Below are positions 7,200-15,210 of a stretch of DNA of 64,000 nt, one piece after another. Source of the DNA: Streptomyces sp. DG1A-41. GTDB taxonomy: Bacteria > Actinomycetota > Actinomycetes > Streptomycetales > Streptomycetaceae. The translations under genes were made by a program, and so were the position numbers. The stretch spans positions 3,681,001-3,745,000 of the forward strand of contig NZ_CP146350.1 in the NCBI RefSeq assembly GCF_037055355.1, given 5' to 3'. A model generated the notes under the pieces. That model was given only the letters and a program-made list of their open reading frames with translations, ran no database searches and was not told where the DNA came from. Each line of letters starts with the position of its first letter. Positions within the stretch are counted from its first letter, which is position 1.

Positions 7200-8496
7200 A
7201 CGACGCCGGAATCACCGCCGACACCCGAAAACCCCCCGCATCCGTCGGCCCGGACACAAACACCCCGCCCAGCGCCGCCACCCGCTCCTTCATCCCCACC
7301 AGCCCGTTCCCCCCGGACGGCAACCGCGCCGACGACGCCGCCGCCGCAGGCGGCTCGTTCTCCACCTGCATCGCGATCTCCGACACCCGATGCGCCAACC
7401 GCACATACGTCTTCGCCCCGGCCGCGTGCTTGTGGACGTTCGTCAACGCCTCCTGCACCACCCGATACGCCGTCTGCTCCACCTCCGGCGCATACGACCG
7501 GACATCCCCCTCCACCGTCAGATCGACCACCATCCCCGCGGCGGCCGACTGCCCCACCAGCTCCTCGATCTCCGCCAGACACGGCCCCTCGTCATCGGCG
7601 GCCCGCGAAGCCGCCGCGGCGGCCGCCACCCCCACCGCCGCCAGCGGCACCGACGCGGCACGCTCACGCCGCTCGTCCCCGCCACTGCGCAACACCCCGA
7701 GCATCTCCCGCAGCTCGGTCAGCGCCTGCCGCCCCATGTCCCCCACGAGCGCGGCGTTTTTGACCGCCTTCTCAGGATCCTTCCGCGCCACGGCCTGCAG
7801 CGCGGCGGCATGCACGACCATCAGACTCACCCGATGCGCGACGACGTCGTGCATCTCCCGGGCGATCCGCGTCCGCTCCTCGTTCCGGGCCCACTCGGCC
7901 CGCTCCTCCGCCCGCTCCGCGAGCAGCTGAAGCTCTCGCTCCAGACTGTCCGCACGCTCCCGCAGGCTCTCCATCAGCCGCCGCCGGGCCCCCACGTACA
8001 GACCGAGCAGCACCGGGGGCGCCGTGAAGCCGAGCGACATCGTGATGGCGGCGAAGGGCACGAACCAGTCCCCTATGTCCAGATCGCCCCGCACCACGTC
8101 CTGCCGCGTCTTCACGAACGTCACGATGAGCGTCGCCACCAGCGACATCCCCGCCAGCGAGCCGATGATCCGCCGGGGCAGCTCGGACGCCGCCAGCGTG
8201 TAGAGGCCGACGATGCCCATCAGGAAACCCATCTGGGCGGGCGTGATGGCGATCGAGACCAGCACGACGGCGATCGGCCAGCGCCGCCGCACGAGCAGCA
8301 CGGCCCCGGCCAACAGACCGAAAACGACCCCCGCGGCCACCGGGACCCCCGCGTCCCTGGCGAACGGAATGCCCTCCGCCGCGCACTCCAGCGCCGACAC
8401 CACGGCCAGACTCACATCGAACACGGCACTACGCCGTCTCACCCACCACCACGGCCCTCCCCGGGCCGTCACGTGGTCTTCCCCCGTCGCGGTCAT
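7198..8496 (-). CDS. NarL-family sensor histidine kinase (orphan)
   Basis: 432 residues. Several N-terminal transmembrane helices (about residues 25-165) lead into a coiled linker (MESLRERADSLERELQLLAERAEER) and a HisKA_3 dimerisation domain with phospho-acceptor H216 in REMHDVVAHRVS. The C-terminal ATPase domain has the N box (QEALTNVHKHA) and G box (GGNGLVGMKERVAALGG). All catalytic motifs are present. No response regulator is adjacent, so its partner is elsewhere; the orphan LuxR-type regulators at 21.3-22.1 and 35.7-36.4 kb need not be its partners. The ATG at 8496 follows TGGAGG closely. The signal sensed is unknown. Confidence 0.85.
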   Translation of the reverse strand: MTATGEDHVTARGGPWWWVRRRSAVFDVSLAVVSALECAAEGIPFARDAGVPVAAGVVFGLLAGAVLLVRRRWPIAVVLVSIAITPAQMGFLMGIVGLYTLAASELPRRIIGSLAGMSLVATLIVTFVKTRQDVVRGDLDIGDWFVPFAAITMSLGFTAPPVLLGLYVGARRRLMESLRERADSLERELQLLAERAEERAEWARNEERTRIAREMHDVVAHRVSLMVVHAAALQAVARKDPEKAVKNAALVGDMGRQALTELREMLGVLRSGGDERRERAASVPLAAVGVAAAAAASRAADDEGPCLAEIEELVGQSAAAGMVVDLTVEGDVRSYAPEVEQTAYRVVQEALTNVHKHAAGAKTYVRLAHRVSEIAMQVENEPPAAAASSARLPSGGNGLVGMKERVAALGGVFVSGPTDAGGFRVSAVIPAS

Positions 8497-8657
8497 GCCT
8501 CCAGCCTACGGGCGCCCGCAGCCGGTTTTCCGGCGAGTTTCCCGGACTGGCCTACACCACACTCCGTGACCGTTCGGAAGCGATACCGCCCGATATCCCT
8601 CGAACTGCTGAATCGCTCACCGTTCGACACCGGAGCCCTCCATTCCGCCCGGACGGT
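8497..8657. promoter_or_regulatory. Divergent intergenic region
   Basis: 161 bases between the minus-strand kinase and the plus-strand HTH gene; presumably two promoters. No specific motif that I would defend. Confidence 0.3.
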
Positions 8658-9485
8658 ATGCGCATGACGCATGCCCCTGGCCAATACACCGACTTCGAGG
8701 GACTACGGGAGAGGGCGGTGGCGCTGCGACGCACGGGGCTGAGCCGACGCCAGATCCGCGACCGACTGCACGTCGACAACAACGACATCCTCAACCGCCT
8801 GCTGGAGGGCGAGCCGCCACCGGAGTGGACGAAGCGCCCGAACGCGAAGGACGACCTCCGCGAGAGGGCCAGGGAGCTCCGGCTCCAGGCCTGGACGTAC
8901 GACCAGATCCAGGTGGAGCTGGGGTGCTCGAAGAGTTCGATCTCGCTGTGGGTACGTGATCTGCCGAAGCCGGAGCGCAAGCGGACTACCGAAGAGGCGT
9001 CAGCGATCGCGAGGCGGGGCTGGGAAGCCACGATGCGCCTACGGGACGAGGAACGGCAGCGCACCAAGGATGCCGCCAAGCAGGCGGTCGGCGCCCTGTC
9101 ACCGCGCGAGCTGTTCCTGCTGGGCGTCGGCCTGTACTGGGCCGAGGGCGGCAAGGACAAGCCCTACGATCGCCGCGAGAACGTCTGTTTCGTCAACAGC
9201 GACCCCGGCATGATCCGGGTCTTCCTGGCCTGGCTTGACTTGCTGGGCGTGGAACGAGACCGCCTGCGCTTCACGGTGATGATCCACGAGTCTGCTGACG
9301 TAACAGAGGCCGAGCGGTACTGGGCCGAGTTCGTCGGCGCCGAACGCTCCGCGTTCAACAAGACGACACTGAAGAGGCACACCCCCAAGACGGTTCGCAA
9401 GAACACCGGCGACTCTTACCGCGGCTGCCTCGTGATCAAAGTCCTTAAGGGTGCCGAGCTGTACCGTCGCATCGAAGGCTCTTAG
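8658..9485 (+). CDS. Duplicated helix-turn-helix protein with LAGLIDADG-like C-terminal segment
   Basis: 275 residues. Residues about 14-55 ([22 protein letters not shown]) and about 68-110 ([22 protein letters not shown], then [14 protein letters not shown]) are two related helix-turn-helix units, i.e. an internal duplication. The C-terminal 130 residues contain [15 protein letters not shown], which resembles the core helix of single-motif LAGLIDADG homing-endonuclease-type folds, followed by [17 protein letters not shown] and a basic [13 protein letters not shown] stretch. It lies 63 bases upstream of a tRNA gene, a classic integration location. Function not known; a DNA-binding or nuclease-derived protein is the best description. 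The start is weakly supported: ATG at 8658, with a second ATG two codons later. Confidence 0.6.
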   Translation: MRMTHAPGQYTDFEGLRERAVALRRTGLSRRQIRDRLHVDNNDILNRLLEGEPPPEWTKRPNAKDDLRERARELRLQAWTYDQIQVELGCSKSSISLWVRDLPKPERKRTTEEASAIARRGWEATMRLRDEERQRTKDAAKQAVGALSPRELFLLGVGLYWAEGGKDKPYDRRENVCFVNSDPGMIRVFLAWLDLLGVERDRLRFTVMIHESADVTEAERYWAEFVGAERSAFNKTTLKRHTPKTVRKNTGDSYRGCLVIKVLKGAELYRRIEGS

Positions 9486-9548
9486 TGCGGCATAGTGTTG
9501 GGAGCCGCCCAGCCGATCGGCGAGATGTCCGATTAGCCGGGTTTATAG

Positions 9549-9620
9549 TCCCCTGTGGTGTAATAGGCAACACTATCCACTTTGGATGGATCATTCCAGG
9601 TTCGAGTCCTGGCAGGGGAG
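9549..9620 (+). tRNA. tRNA-Gln (anticodon TTG)
   Basis: A full cloverleaf can be drawn by hand. Acceptor TCCCCTG/CAGGGGA (9549-9555 with 9613-9619). Short D stem GTG/CAC. Anticodon stem ATCCA/TGGAT around the loop CTTTGGA, giving anticodon TTG at 9582-9584. T arm CCAGG-TTCGAGT-CCTGG. Discriminator G at 9620. The CCA end is not encoded. It reads CAA and probably CAG glutamine codons. Confidence 0.95.
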
Positions 9621-9629
9621 CACATGCTC

Positions 9630-9644
9630 GGTTCGGGTCCTGGC
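9630..9644 (+). repeat. Partial duplicate of the tRNA-Gln T arm
   Basis: GGTTCGGGTCCTGGC at 9630-9644 repeats the tRNA T-arm segment GGTTCGAGTCCTGGC (9599-9613) with one mismatch, 31 bases downstream. Such 3'-end duplicates can be scars of site-specific integration at a tRNA gene, but 15 bases is short. Confidence 0.5.
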
Positions 9645-9742
9645 TGATGAGATCCGGTCAGGCCCCACACCCACACCCCCCACAAAACCCCCCGGTATCC
9701 TGCGGATGTCACCCCACCCCATCCACAGCCGAAGGGCATCCC

Positions 9743-11188
9743 GTGAGCGCCAACCGCCCGGCAGCCGTCGTCGTTCTCGCAGCGGGTGAGGGCACCCGTA
9801 TGAAGTCGGCCACACCCAAGGTCCTGCACGAGCTCTGCGGCCGCAGTCTCGTGGGACACGTGCTCGCCGCCGCGGGCGAGCTGCACCCCGAGAACCTGGT
9901 CGTCGTGGTCGGCCACGCCCGTGAGAAGGTCACCGCCCACCTGGGCGAGATCGCCCCGGACGTCCGCACCGCCGTGCAGGCGGAGCAGAACGGCACCGGG
10001 CACGCCGTACGGATGGGGCTGGAAGAGCTCGGCGGGTCCGTCGACGGGACGGTCGTCGTGGTGTGCGGGGACACTCCCCTGCTGACCGGCGCGACCCTCC
10101 GGGCCCTGTCCGCCACGCACGCCGCCGACGGCAACGCGGTCACCGTGCTGACCGCCGAGGTGCCGGACGCGACGGGCTACGGCCGGATCGTGCGGGACGA
10201 CTCGGGTGCCGTGACGGCGATCGTGGAGCACAAGGACGCCACCGACGCGCAGCGTTCGATCCGTGAGATCAACTCGGGGGTGTTCGCGTTCGACGGGCAG
10301 CTGCTCGCGGACGCGCTGAAGAAGGTGCGGACGGACAACAGCCAGGGCGAGGAGTATCTGACGGACGTGCTCGGGATCCTGCGTGAGGCCGGGCACCGGG
10401 TCGGCGCCTCCGTGGCCGCGGACCACCGGGAGATCGCCGGCATCAACAACCGCGTGCAGCTCTCCGAGGCCCGTCGCATTCTCAACGACCGGCTGCTCAC
10501 CGAGGCCATGCTGTCCGGTGTCACGGTCATCGACCCGGCGACCACGTGGGTCGACGTCACCGTCACGTTCGAGCAGGACGCCGTCGTCCACCCGGGCACG
10601 CAGCTGCATGGATCGACCCACCTCGGGGAGGGCGCGGAGGTCGGGCCCAACTGCCGGTTGACCGATACCCGCGTGGGGGCCGGTGCGCGTGTGGACAACA
10701 CCGTTGCCGTGGGTGCGGAGGTGGGACCCGAGGCGACCGTCGGGCCGTACGCGTATCTGCGTCCGGGGACCCGGCTGGGTGCCAAGGGCAAGATCGGGAC
10801 GTACGTGGAGACGAAGAACGCCTCCATCGGGGAGGGGACGAAGGTGCCTCACCTCTCGTACGTCGGTGACGCGACGATCGGTGAGCACACGAACATCGGC
10901 GCCGCGAGCGTGTTCGTGAACTACGACGGTCAGGAGAAGCACCACACGACCATCGGTTCGCATTGCCGTACGGGCTCGGACAACATGTTTGTGGCGCCTG
11001 TCACGGTCGGGGACGGCGCGTACACCGCCGCCGGGTCCGTGATCACGAAGGATGTGCCGCCCGGTTCGCTGGCCGTGGCCCGTGGTCAGCAGCGGAATAT
11101 CGAGGGTTGGGTGGCTCGCAAGCGTCCGGGGAGCGCGGCCGCGAAGGCGGCGGAGGCGGCTTCCCGGGGGGCGGCCGAGGAGGGCTGA
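9743..11188 (+). CDS. glmU: Bifunctional GlcN-1-P acetyltransferase / GlcNAc-1-P uridyltransferase
   Basis: 481 residues. GlmU makes UDP-GlcNAc, the precursor of peptidoglycan and teichoic-type polymers, by acetylating glucosamine-1-phosphate and transferring UMP. The N-terminal uridyltransferase domain has [13 protein letters not shown] with PK following, and [10 protein letters not shown] carries the metal-binding Asp. The C-terminal half is a left-handed beta-helix of hexapeptide repeats ([17 protein letters not shown]), with the acetyltransferase site near [10 protein letters not shown] and [14 protein letters not shown] low-complexity tail ([11 protein letters not shown]) ends the protein. 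Start is the GTG at 9743, with an AAGGG site; the open frame back to 9485 crosses the tRNA and cannot be coding. It is the first protein gene of the glmU-prs-rplY-pth series. Confidence 0.95.
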   Translation: MSANRPAAVVVLAAGEGTRMKSATPKVLHELCGRSLVGHVLAAAGELHPENLVVVVGHAREKVTAHLGEIAPDVRTAVQAEQNGTGHAVRMGLEELGGSVDGTVVVVCGDTPLLTGATLRALSATHAADGNAVTVLTAEVPDATGYGRIVRDDSGAVTAIVEHKDATDAQRSIREINSGVFAFDGQLLADALKKVRTDNSQGEEYLTDVLGILREAGHRVGASVAADHREIAGINNRVQLSEARRILNDRLLTEAMLSGVTVIDPATTWVDVTVTFEQDAVVHPGTQLHGSTHLGEGAEVGPNCRLTDTRVGAGARVDNTVAVGAEVGPEATVGPYAYLRPGTRLGAKGKIGTYVETKNASIGEGTKVPHLSYVGDATIGEHTNIGAASVFVNYDGQEKHHTTIGSHCRTGSDNMFVAPVTVGDGAYTAAGSVITKDVPPGSLAVARGQQRNIEGWVARKRPGSAAAKAAEAASRGAAEEG

Positions 11189-11252
11189 CCGGAAACCGGT
11201 GCCTCGAACACGGCGTACGGTGATAGGTGCATACCCGCACCCCCACCAGCTG

Positions 11253-11284
11253 AGACGGCCTCTCGCAAGCCGGCTGAGAGGTCT
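11253..11284 (+). promoter_or_regulatory. Small leader hairpin upstream of prs
   Basis: AGAC-N2-CCTCTC (11253-11264) pairs with GAGAGG-TCT (11276-11284) around an 11-base loop, 40 bases before the prs start. It could be a weak terminator or leader structure in the 135-base gap behind glmU. Confidence 0.3.
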
Positions 11285-11323
11285 CTCGACACCCAGCTGC
11301 GACACCTCTGAGGAGACAGTGCT

Positions 11324-12304
11324 GTGACCGGGATCAAGACGACCGGCGAGAAGAAGTTGATGTTCTTCTCCGGCCGCGCCCACCCCGAGCTTGCCGAGGA
11401 GGTCGCCCAGCAGTTGGGTGTCGGGGTTGTCCCGACGAAGGCCTTCGACTTCGCGAACGGGGAGATCTATGTGCGTTATCAGGAGTCGGCTCGTGGTGCC
11501 GACTGCTTCCTGATCCAGAGCCACACGGCTCCGATCAACAAGTGGATCATGGAGCAGTTGATCATGATCGATGCGCTGAAGCGCGCGTCGGCCCGCTCCA
11601 TCACCGTCATCGTGCCGTTCTACGGTTACGCGCGACAGGACAAGAAGCACCGGGGACGTGAACCGATTTCGGCGCGTCTGATCGCGGACATGATGAAGAC
11701 CGCGGGCGCGGACCGGCTGCTGACCGTGGATCTGCACACGGACCAGATCCAGGGCTTCTTCGATGGTCCGGTGGATCATCTGTTCGCGTTGCCGCTGCTG
11801 GCGGACTACGTGGGCCGGAAGGTGGACCGGGAGAAGCTGACGGTCGTGTCTCCGGACGCCGGCCGGGTGCGGGTCGCCGACCGCTGGTGCGACCGGCTGG
11901 GTGCGCCGCTGGCGATCGTGCACAAGCGCCGGGACAAGGATGTCGCGAACCAGGTCACCGTCCACGAGGTCGTGGGTGAGGTGAAGGGGCGCGTGTGTGT
12001 GCTGGTGGACGACATGATCGACACGGGTGGGACGATCTGTGCCGCGGCGGACGCGTTGTTCGCGCATGGCGCGGAGGACGTGATCGTGACGGCGACGCAC
12101 GGTGTGCTGTCGGGTCCGGCGGCGGACCGGTTGAAGAATTCGCGGGTGAGTGAGTTCGTGTTCACGAACACGCTGCCGACGCCGAGTGAGCTGGGCCGGG
12201 ATCTGGACAAGCTGACAGTGCTGTCGATCGCGCCGACGGTCGCCAACGCGGTGCGTGAGGTGTTCGAGGACGGTTCGGTGACGAGCCTGTTCGACGAGCA
12301 GTAG
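11324..12304 (+). CDS. prs: Ribose-phosphate pyrophosphokinase
   Basis: 326 residues, class I size. It makes PRPP from ribose-5-phosphate and ATP for nucleotide, His and Trp synthesis. Visible motifs are FANGEIYVRYQES, the catalytic flexible-loop region YARQDKKHRGREPIS, VDLHTDQIQGFF, and the PRPP-binding loop VCVLVDDMIDTGGTI. Start is the GTG at 11324, behind AGGAG (11310-11314). It follows glmU by 135 bases in the order glmU-prs found in many Gram-positives; the two share the UDP-sugar/nucleotide supply theme but may be separately transcribed. Confidence 0.95.
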   Translation: MTGIKTTGEKKLMFFSGRAHPELAEEVAQQLGVGVVPTKAFDFANGEIYVRYQESARGADCFLIQSHTAPINKWIMEQLIMIDALKRASARSITVIVPFYGYARQDKKHRGREPISARLIADMMKTAGADRLLTVDLHTDQIQGFFDGPVDHLFALPLLADYVGRKVDREKLTVVSPDAGRVRVADRWCDRLGAPLAIVHKRRDKDVANQVTVHEVVGEVKGRVCVLVDDMIDTGGTICAAADALFAHGAEDVIVTATHGVLSGPAADRLKNSRVSEFVFTNTLPTPSELGRDLDKLTVLSIAPTVANAVREVFEDGSVTSLFDEQ

Positions 12305-12305
12305 G

Positions 12306-12324
12306 AGCCCTGGGGCGGGCTTTT
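12306..12324 (+). terminator. Short terminator after prs
   Basis: AGCCC (12306-12310), a 6-base loop, then GGGCT running into a four-T tract at 12321-12324, starting two bases after the prs stop. Confidence 0.55.
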
Positions 12325-12342
12325 GTAGATCGTTTTGGGTGC

Positions 12343-12390
12343 GGCCTCCCTGGCCGAGTAGACTGCTGAAGTTGCTCGGCGAGGGAGGCC
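12343..12390. promoter_or_regulatory. Long inverted repeat enclosing a candidate -10 element upstream of rplY
   Basis: Sixteen-base arms at 12343-12358 (GGCCTCCCTGGCCGAG) and 12375-12390 (CTCGGCGAGGGAGGCC) are complementary at 15 of 16 positions around a 16-base spacer. The spacer begins with TAGACT (12359-12364), a good vegetative -10, with TTGGGT 18 bases upstream as a possible -35. The dyad could be an operator or, if read through from prs, an RNA hairpin. Confidence 0.55.
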
Positions 12391-12499
12391 GTACCGCTTC
12401 TTCAGGAAGCCTGTACGGCGGTCCGTTATCGACGCGCTCTTCGTAGCAGGCCGTTCGTGGCCGGGTGACCACGTCCGTTTCTGACTTCGAGGAGTGAGT

Positions 12500-13096
12500 A
12501 TGTCCGAGGTGAAGATCTCCGCCGCGACGCGCACCGAGTTCGGCAAGGGTGCCGCGCGCCGTATCCGTCGTGACTCCCAGGTTCCGGGTGTCCTGTACGG
12601 GCACGGTGCCGACCCGCTGCACCTGACCCTGCCGGGTCACGACCTGCTGATGGCGCTGCGTACGCCGAACGTGCTGATCGCGCTGGACATCGACGGCAAG
12701 AAGACCGAGCTGGCGATTCCGAAGGCCGTGCAGCGTGACCCGCTGAAGGGCTTCCTGGAGCACGTGGACCTGCTGCTGGTGCAGCGTGGCGAGCAGGTCA
12801 ACGTCGACATCTACGTGCACACCGAGGGTGAGCTGGCCCCGGGCGGCAACCTGCTGGAGCACGTGCTGAACGCGCTGCCGGTCCAGGCCGAGGCCACCCA
12901 CATCCCGGAGTCCGTGACGGTTTCCATCGAGGGTCTGTCGGCGGGTGACTCGATCCTGGCGAAGGACATTCCGCTGCCGAAGGGCACGACGCTGGCCGTC
13001 GAGGAGGACACCGTCGTCCTTCAGGTTCTGGCCGCGCAGGCCGAGGAGGCCCCGGAGGGCGAGGAGACCGAGGGCGGAGAGGCCGCCGAGGCCTGA
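12500..13096 (+). CDS. rplY: 50S ribosomal protein L25/general stress protein Ctc
   Basis: 198 residues: the long L25/TL5/Ctc form with an N-terminal 5S-rRNA-binding domain (RTEFGKGAARRIRR, VPGVLYGHG), a C-terminal beta domain (HVDLLLVQRGEQVNVDI to DTVVLQVL) and an acidic tail (EAPEGEETEGGEAAEA). It binds 5S rRNA in the large subunit, and Ctc homologues are stress-induced in Bacillus. Start is the ATG at 12500, five bases after AGGAG; the GTG two codons earlier overlaps the ribosome site and is unlikely. It precedes pth, a translation-related pairing conserved across Gram-positives. Confidence 0.93.
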   Translation: MSEVKISAATRTEFGKGAARRIRRDSQVPGVLYGHGADPLHLTLPGHDLLMALRTPNVLIALDIDGKKTELAIPKAVQRDPLKGFLEHVDLLLVQRGEQVNVDIYVHTEGELAPGGNLLEHVLNALPVQAEATHIPESVTVSIEGLSAGDSILAKDIPLPKGTTLAVEEDTVVLQVLAAQAEEAPEGEETEGGEAAEA

Positions 13097-13114
13097 TCCT
13101 CTTCGTCGTCGTTT

Positions 13115-13151
13115 CGTCGGCCGCTGTTCCCGTGCGGAGCAGCGGCCGACG
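13115..13151. terminator. Strong 12-bp hairpin between rplY and pth
   Basis: CGTCGGCCGCTG (13115-13126) pairs perfectly with CAGCGGCCGACG (13140-13151) around a 13-base loop. It ends seven bases before the GAAGGAG ribosome site of pth, so it could attenuate read-through from rplY. No T-run. Confidence 0.5.
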
Positions 13152-13165
13152 CGTATGAAGGAGAC

Positions 13166-13768
13166 ATGGACGTGACGACCGATGCCGCCGCTCCCTGGCT
13201 GATCGTGGGGCTGGGTAATCCGGGGCCGGAGTATGCGGGGAACCGGCACAACGTGGGTTTCATGGTGGCCGATCTGCTGGCGGAGCGGGTCGGGGGGAGG
13301 TTCAAGCGGGCCGGGAAGGCGCAGGCGCAGGTTGTCGAGGGCCGGATCGGGCCGCCGGGGCCGATGAGCCGGCGGGTGGTGCTGGCGAAGCCGATGTCGT
13401 ACATGAATCTGTCGGGCGGGCCGGTGAACGCGCTGCGGGAGTTCTACAAGGTGCCGGTGGGCCATGTGGTGGCGATTCATGACGAGTTGGACATCGATTA
13501 CGGTGCGCTGCGGTTGAAGCTGGGTGGCGGGGACAACGGGCACAACGGGCTGAAGTCGATGACGAAGGCGTTCGGGCCGGATTATCACCGGGTGCGGTTC
13601 GGGATCGGGCGGCCGCCGGGGCGGATGCCGGTGGCGGATTTCGTGCTGAGGGACTTTTCGTCGGCGGAGCGCAAGGAGTTGGACTACTTCGTGGACCGGG
13701 CGGCGGACGCGGTGGAGTGTCTGGTGATCGAGGGGCTGGAGCGGGCGCAGAGTACGTACAACTCCTGA
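13166..13768 (+). CDS. pth: Peptidyl-tRNA hydrolase
   Basis: 200 residues, normal length. It recycles peptidyl-tRNAs dropped from ribosomes by hydrolysing the ester bond. Conserved sites are [20 protein letters not shown] with the catalytic His (NRHN), [20 protein letters not shown] with the catalytic Asp, and [12 protein letters not shown]. Start is the ATG at 13166 after GAAGGAG. It lies behind rplY and in front of an unrelated membrane protein gene. Confidence 0.95.
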   Translation: MDVTTDAAAPWLIVGLGNPGPEYAGNRHNVGFMVADLLAERVGGRFKRAGKAQAQVVEGRIGPPGPMSRRVVLAKPMSYMNLSGGPVNALREFYKVPVGHVVAIHDELDIDYGALRLKLGGGDNGHNGLKSMTKAFGPDYHRVRFGIGRPPGRMPVADFVLRDFSSAERKELDYFVDRAADAVECLVIEGLERAQSTYNS

Positions 13769-13795
13769 TTTGTCACCCTCGGGAGTTGACCGGCC

Positions 13796-14314
13796 GTGCG
13801 GATATGGCCAATGATCCCGGCCATGCCTGCCTCTGCCGCCGCCCCTCGCCCGAGCGTTCATGCCGTGCTGCGGTTCGGGCGGTTCGCTGCGATGGGTGTG
13901 GTCGCCGTGCTGATTCTGATCGCGGGTGTGTGGGCGTCGTGGGGTACGGCGCAGCACGTGATGCTGACGAAGGGCCGGGAGCGCGGGACGGTCGAGGTGA
14001 CGCGGTGCGGGCAGGACACGTGCACGGGCCGGTACTCGCCGTTGTCCGAGGGTTGGCAGCCCCGGTCGAAGGTGGTCCTGGAGAAGTCGGTCGCGGTGCA
14101 GAAGGGCCGGACCTACACGGTGGTCGTGAAGCCGGGCAGCGATGACGCGGTGCGTTCGGGGCCGGCCGGGGTTCTGTACGCGTGGATTCCGCTGGGCGGT
14201 GCGCTGTTGCTGGCGTCGGTGGTGGTGGCGGGCGGTCTGCTGCGTACGCGGGCGGCGTGGGTGATGGCGTTGTCGGGGGTGGCGTTGCTGACGGCCGCTT
14301 TCGTGACCGTCTGA
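13796..14314 (+). CDS. Small integral membrane protein, unknown function
   Basis: 172 residues from the GTG at 13796; the ATG at 13823 (MPASAAAP) is a reasonable alternative start. One transmembrane helix near residues 32-52 (FAAMGVVAVLILIAGVWASW), an outside loop of about 75 residues with a CGQDTC pair that could form a disulfide, then two C-terminal helices (AWIPLGGALLLASVVVAGGLL and AWVMALSGVALLTAAFVTV). I do not recognise a family. The loop between the helices is probably extracytoplasmic. It is 27 bases behind pth but unlikely to be related to it. Confidence 0.6.
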   Translation: MRIWPMIPAMPASAAAPRPSVHAVLRFGRFAAMGVVAVLILIAGVWASWGTAQHVMLTKGRERGTVEVTRCGQDTCTGRYSPLSEGWQPRSKVVLEKSVAVQKGRTYTVVVKPGSDDAVRSGPAGVLYAWIPLGGALLLASVVVAGGLLRTRAAWVMALSGVALLTAAFVTV

Positions 14315-14437
14315 GGGGTTCGGGCGTTCTCTGCTTCTGTGGAGGGGACGAGCGTTGTGTGTTCGTGATTGACGGGCCCTCGGGCGAGGCTGGAAGCTGA
14401 GCCGCCCCCTCCACATCTTCCCGGTCACTTCTCGAAG

Positions 14438-15145
14438 ATGGACTACTCCTCGATGCGAACCTTCATGCGCGCTGGCGCGGTCTGTGCCGCCGCTTCCGCG
14501 GTCCTTCTGCTCGCTCCGGCCGCCCAGGCCAGCCCTCCCGGTGACAACGGCACGGTCAAGATCCATGATGCTTCGACGGGTGAGGAGCTGCGCCGCAACG
14601 AGCCGCACGTGTGCACGTTCTACCTGGACGCTTTCGGTTTCGACGGTGGCCAGGAGGTCGACTGGCACATCGACGCGATCCCCCCGAGCGAGAACAAGGG
14701 GGAGACGGTGAAGTCCGGCGCGCTGACGCTGGACGCGGAGGGCCACGGCCGTACGGAGGATCTGTCGCTGCCGGACGGGCACTACAAGCTGTTCTGGAAC
14801 TTCGACGGCGAGAAGGGTGCGGCCAAGCACAAGGTGTTCTGGACGGACTGCGAGGACGGGCGGGAGCCCGGCGGTTCGACGCCGTCGGGGGCGGCTTCTC
14901 CGTCGCCTTCGTCCGGGGCGTCCGAGGCGCCGTCGGCGGAGCCGGGGACGTCGGGGTCGCCGAGTTCGCCGGCCGGTGAGGGTGGGCCCGCGTCCTCGTC
15001 GCCGTCGCCGCAGGGCGGTGCCGGCGGTGACCTCGCCGAGACGGGCAACGGGGCCCCGGTGGGCCTGTTGTCCGGTGTGGCGGCGGTGCTGGTCGCGGGC
15101 GGTGGGTTCCTGGTGTCGCGTCGCCGGAGGCTCGACCGCGGCTGA
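14438..15145 (+). CDS. Sortase-anchored cell-wall protein (LAETG)
   Basis: 235 residues. Signal peptide at the start (MRTFMRAGAVCAAASAVLLL, cleavage near AQA-SP). A folded domain of about 110 residues follows (VCTFYLDAFGFDGGQEVDWHI, with Cys pairs), then a Ser/Pro/Gly-rich wall-spanning stretch (about residues 150-200), the sorting motif LAETG, a hydrophobic helix and the basic tail RRRRLDRG. LAxTG is the motif favoured by class E sortases of streptomycetes, so this protein should be linked covalently to peptidoglycan. Role of the folded domain unknown. The start is uncertain: ATG at 14438 or, 15 bases later, at 14453; neither has a strong ribosome site. Confidence 0.75.
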   Translation: MDYSSMRTFMRAGAVCAAASAVLLLAPAAQASPPGDNGTVKIHDASTGEELRRNEPHVCTFYLDAFGFDGGQEVDWHIDAIPPSENKGETVKSGALTLDAEGHGRTEDLSLPDGHYKLFWNFDGEKGAAKHKVFWTDCEDGREPGGSTPSGAASPSPSSGASEAPSAEPGTSGSPSSPAGEGGPASSSPSPQGGAGGDLAETGNGAPVGLLSGVAAVLVAGGGFLVSRRRRLDRG

Positions 15146-15156
15146 CGCGGAACGCG

Positions 15157-15192
15157 CCGTGCCCCCGGGCCCGTACGGGTTCGGGGGCACGG
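15157..15192. terminator. Bidirectional terminator between the LAETG protein and ppc
   Basis: CCGTGCCCCCG (15157-15167) and CGGGGGCACGG (15182-15192) form a perfect 11-bp stem, with an inner CCCG/CGGG pair. It sits between convergent stop codons at 15145 and 15211. Confidence 0.7.
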
Positions 15193-15210
15193 TCGTGTCC
15201 GGGGAGCGGC

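Noticed and set aside
12343..12390. Inverted repeat considered as the prs terminator
   Set aside because: A shorter hairpin with a T-tract already follows the prs stop at 12306-12324; the long dyad encloses a -10 box and lacks a T-run. Kept as a regulatory candidate instead.
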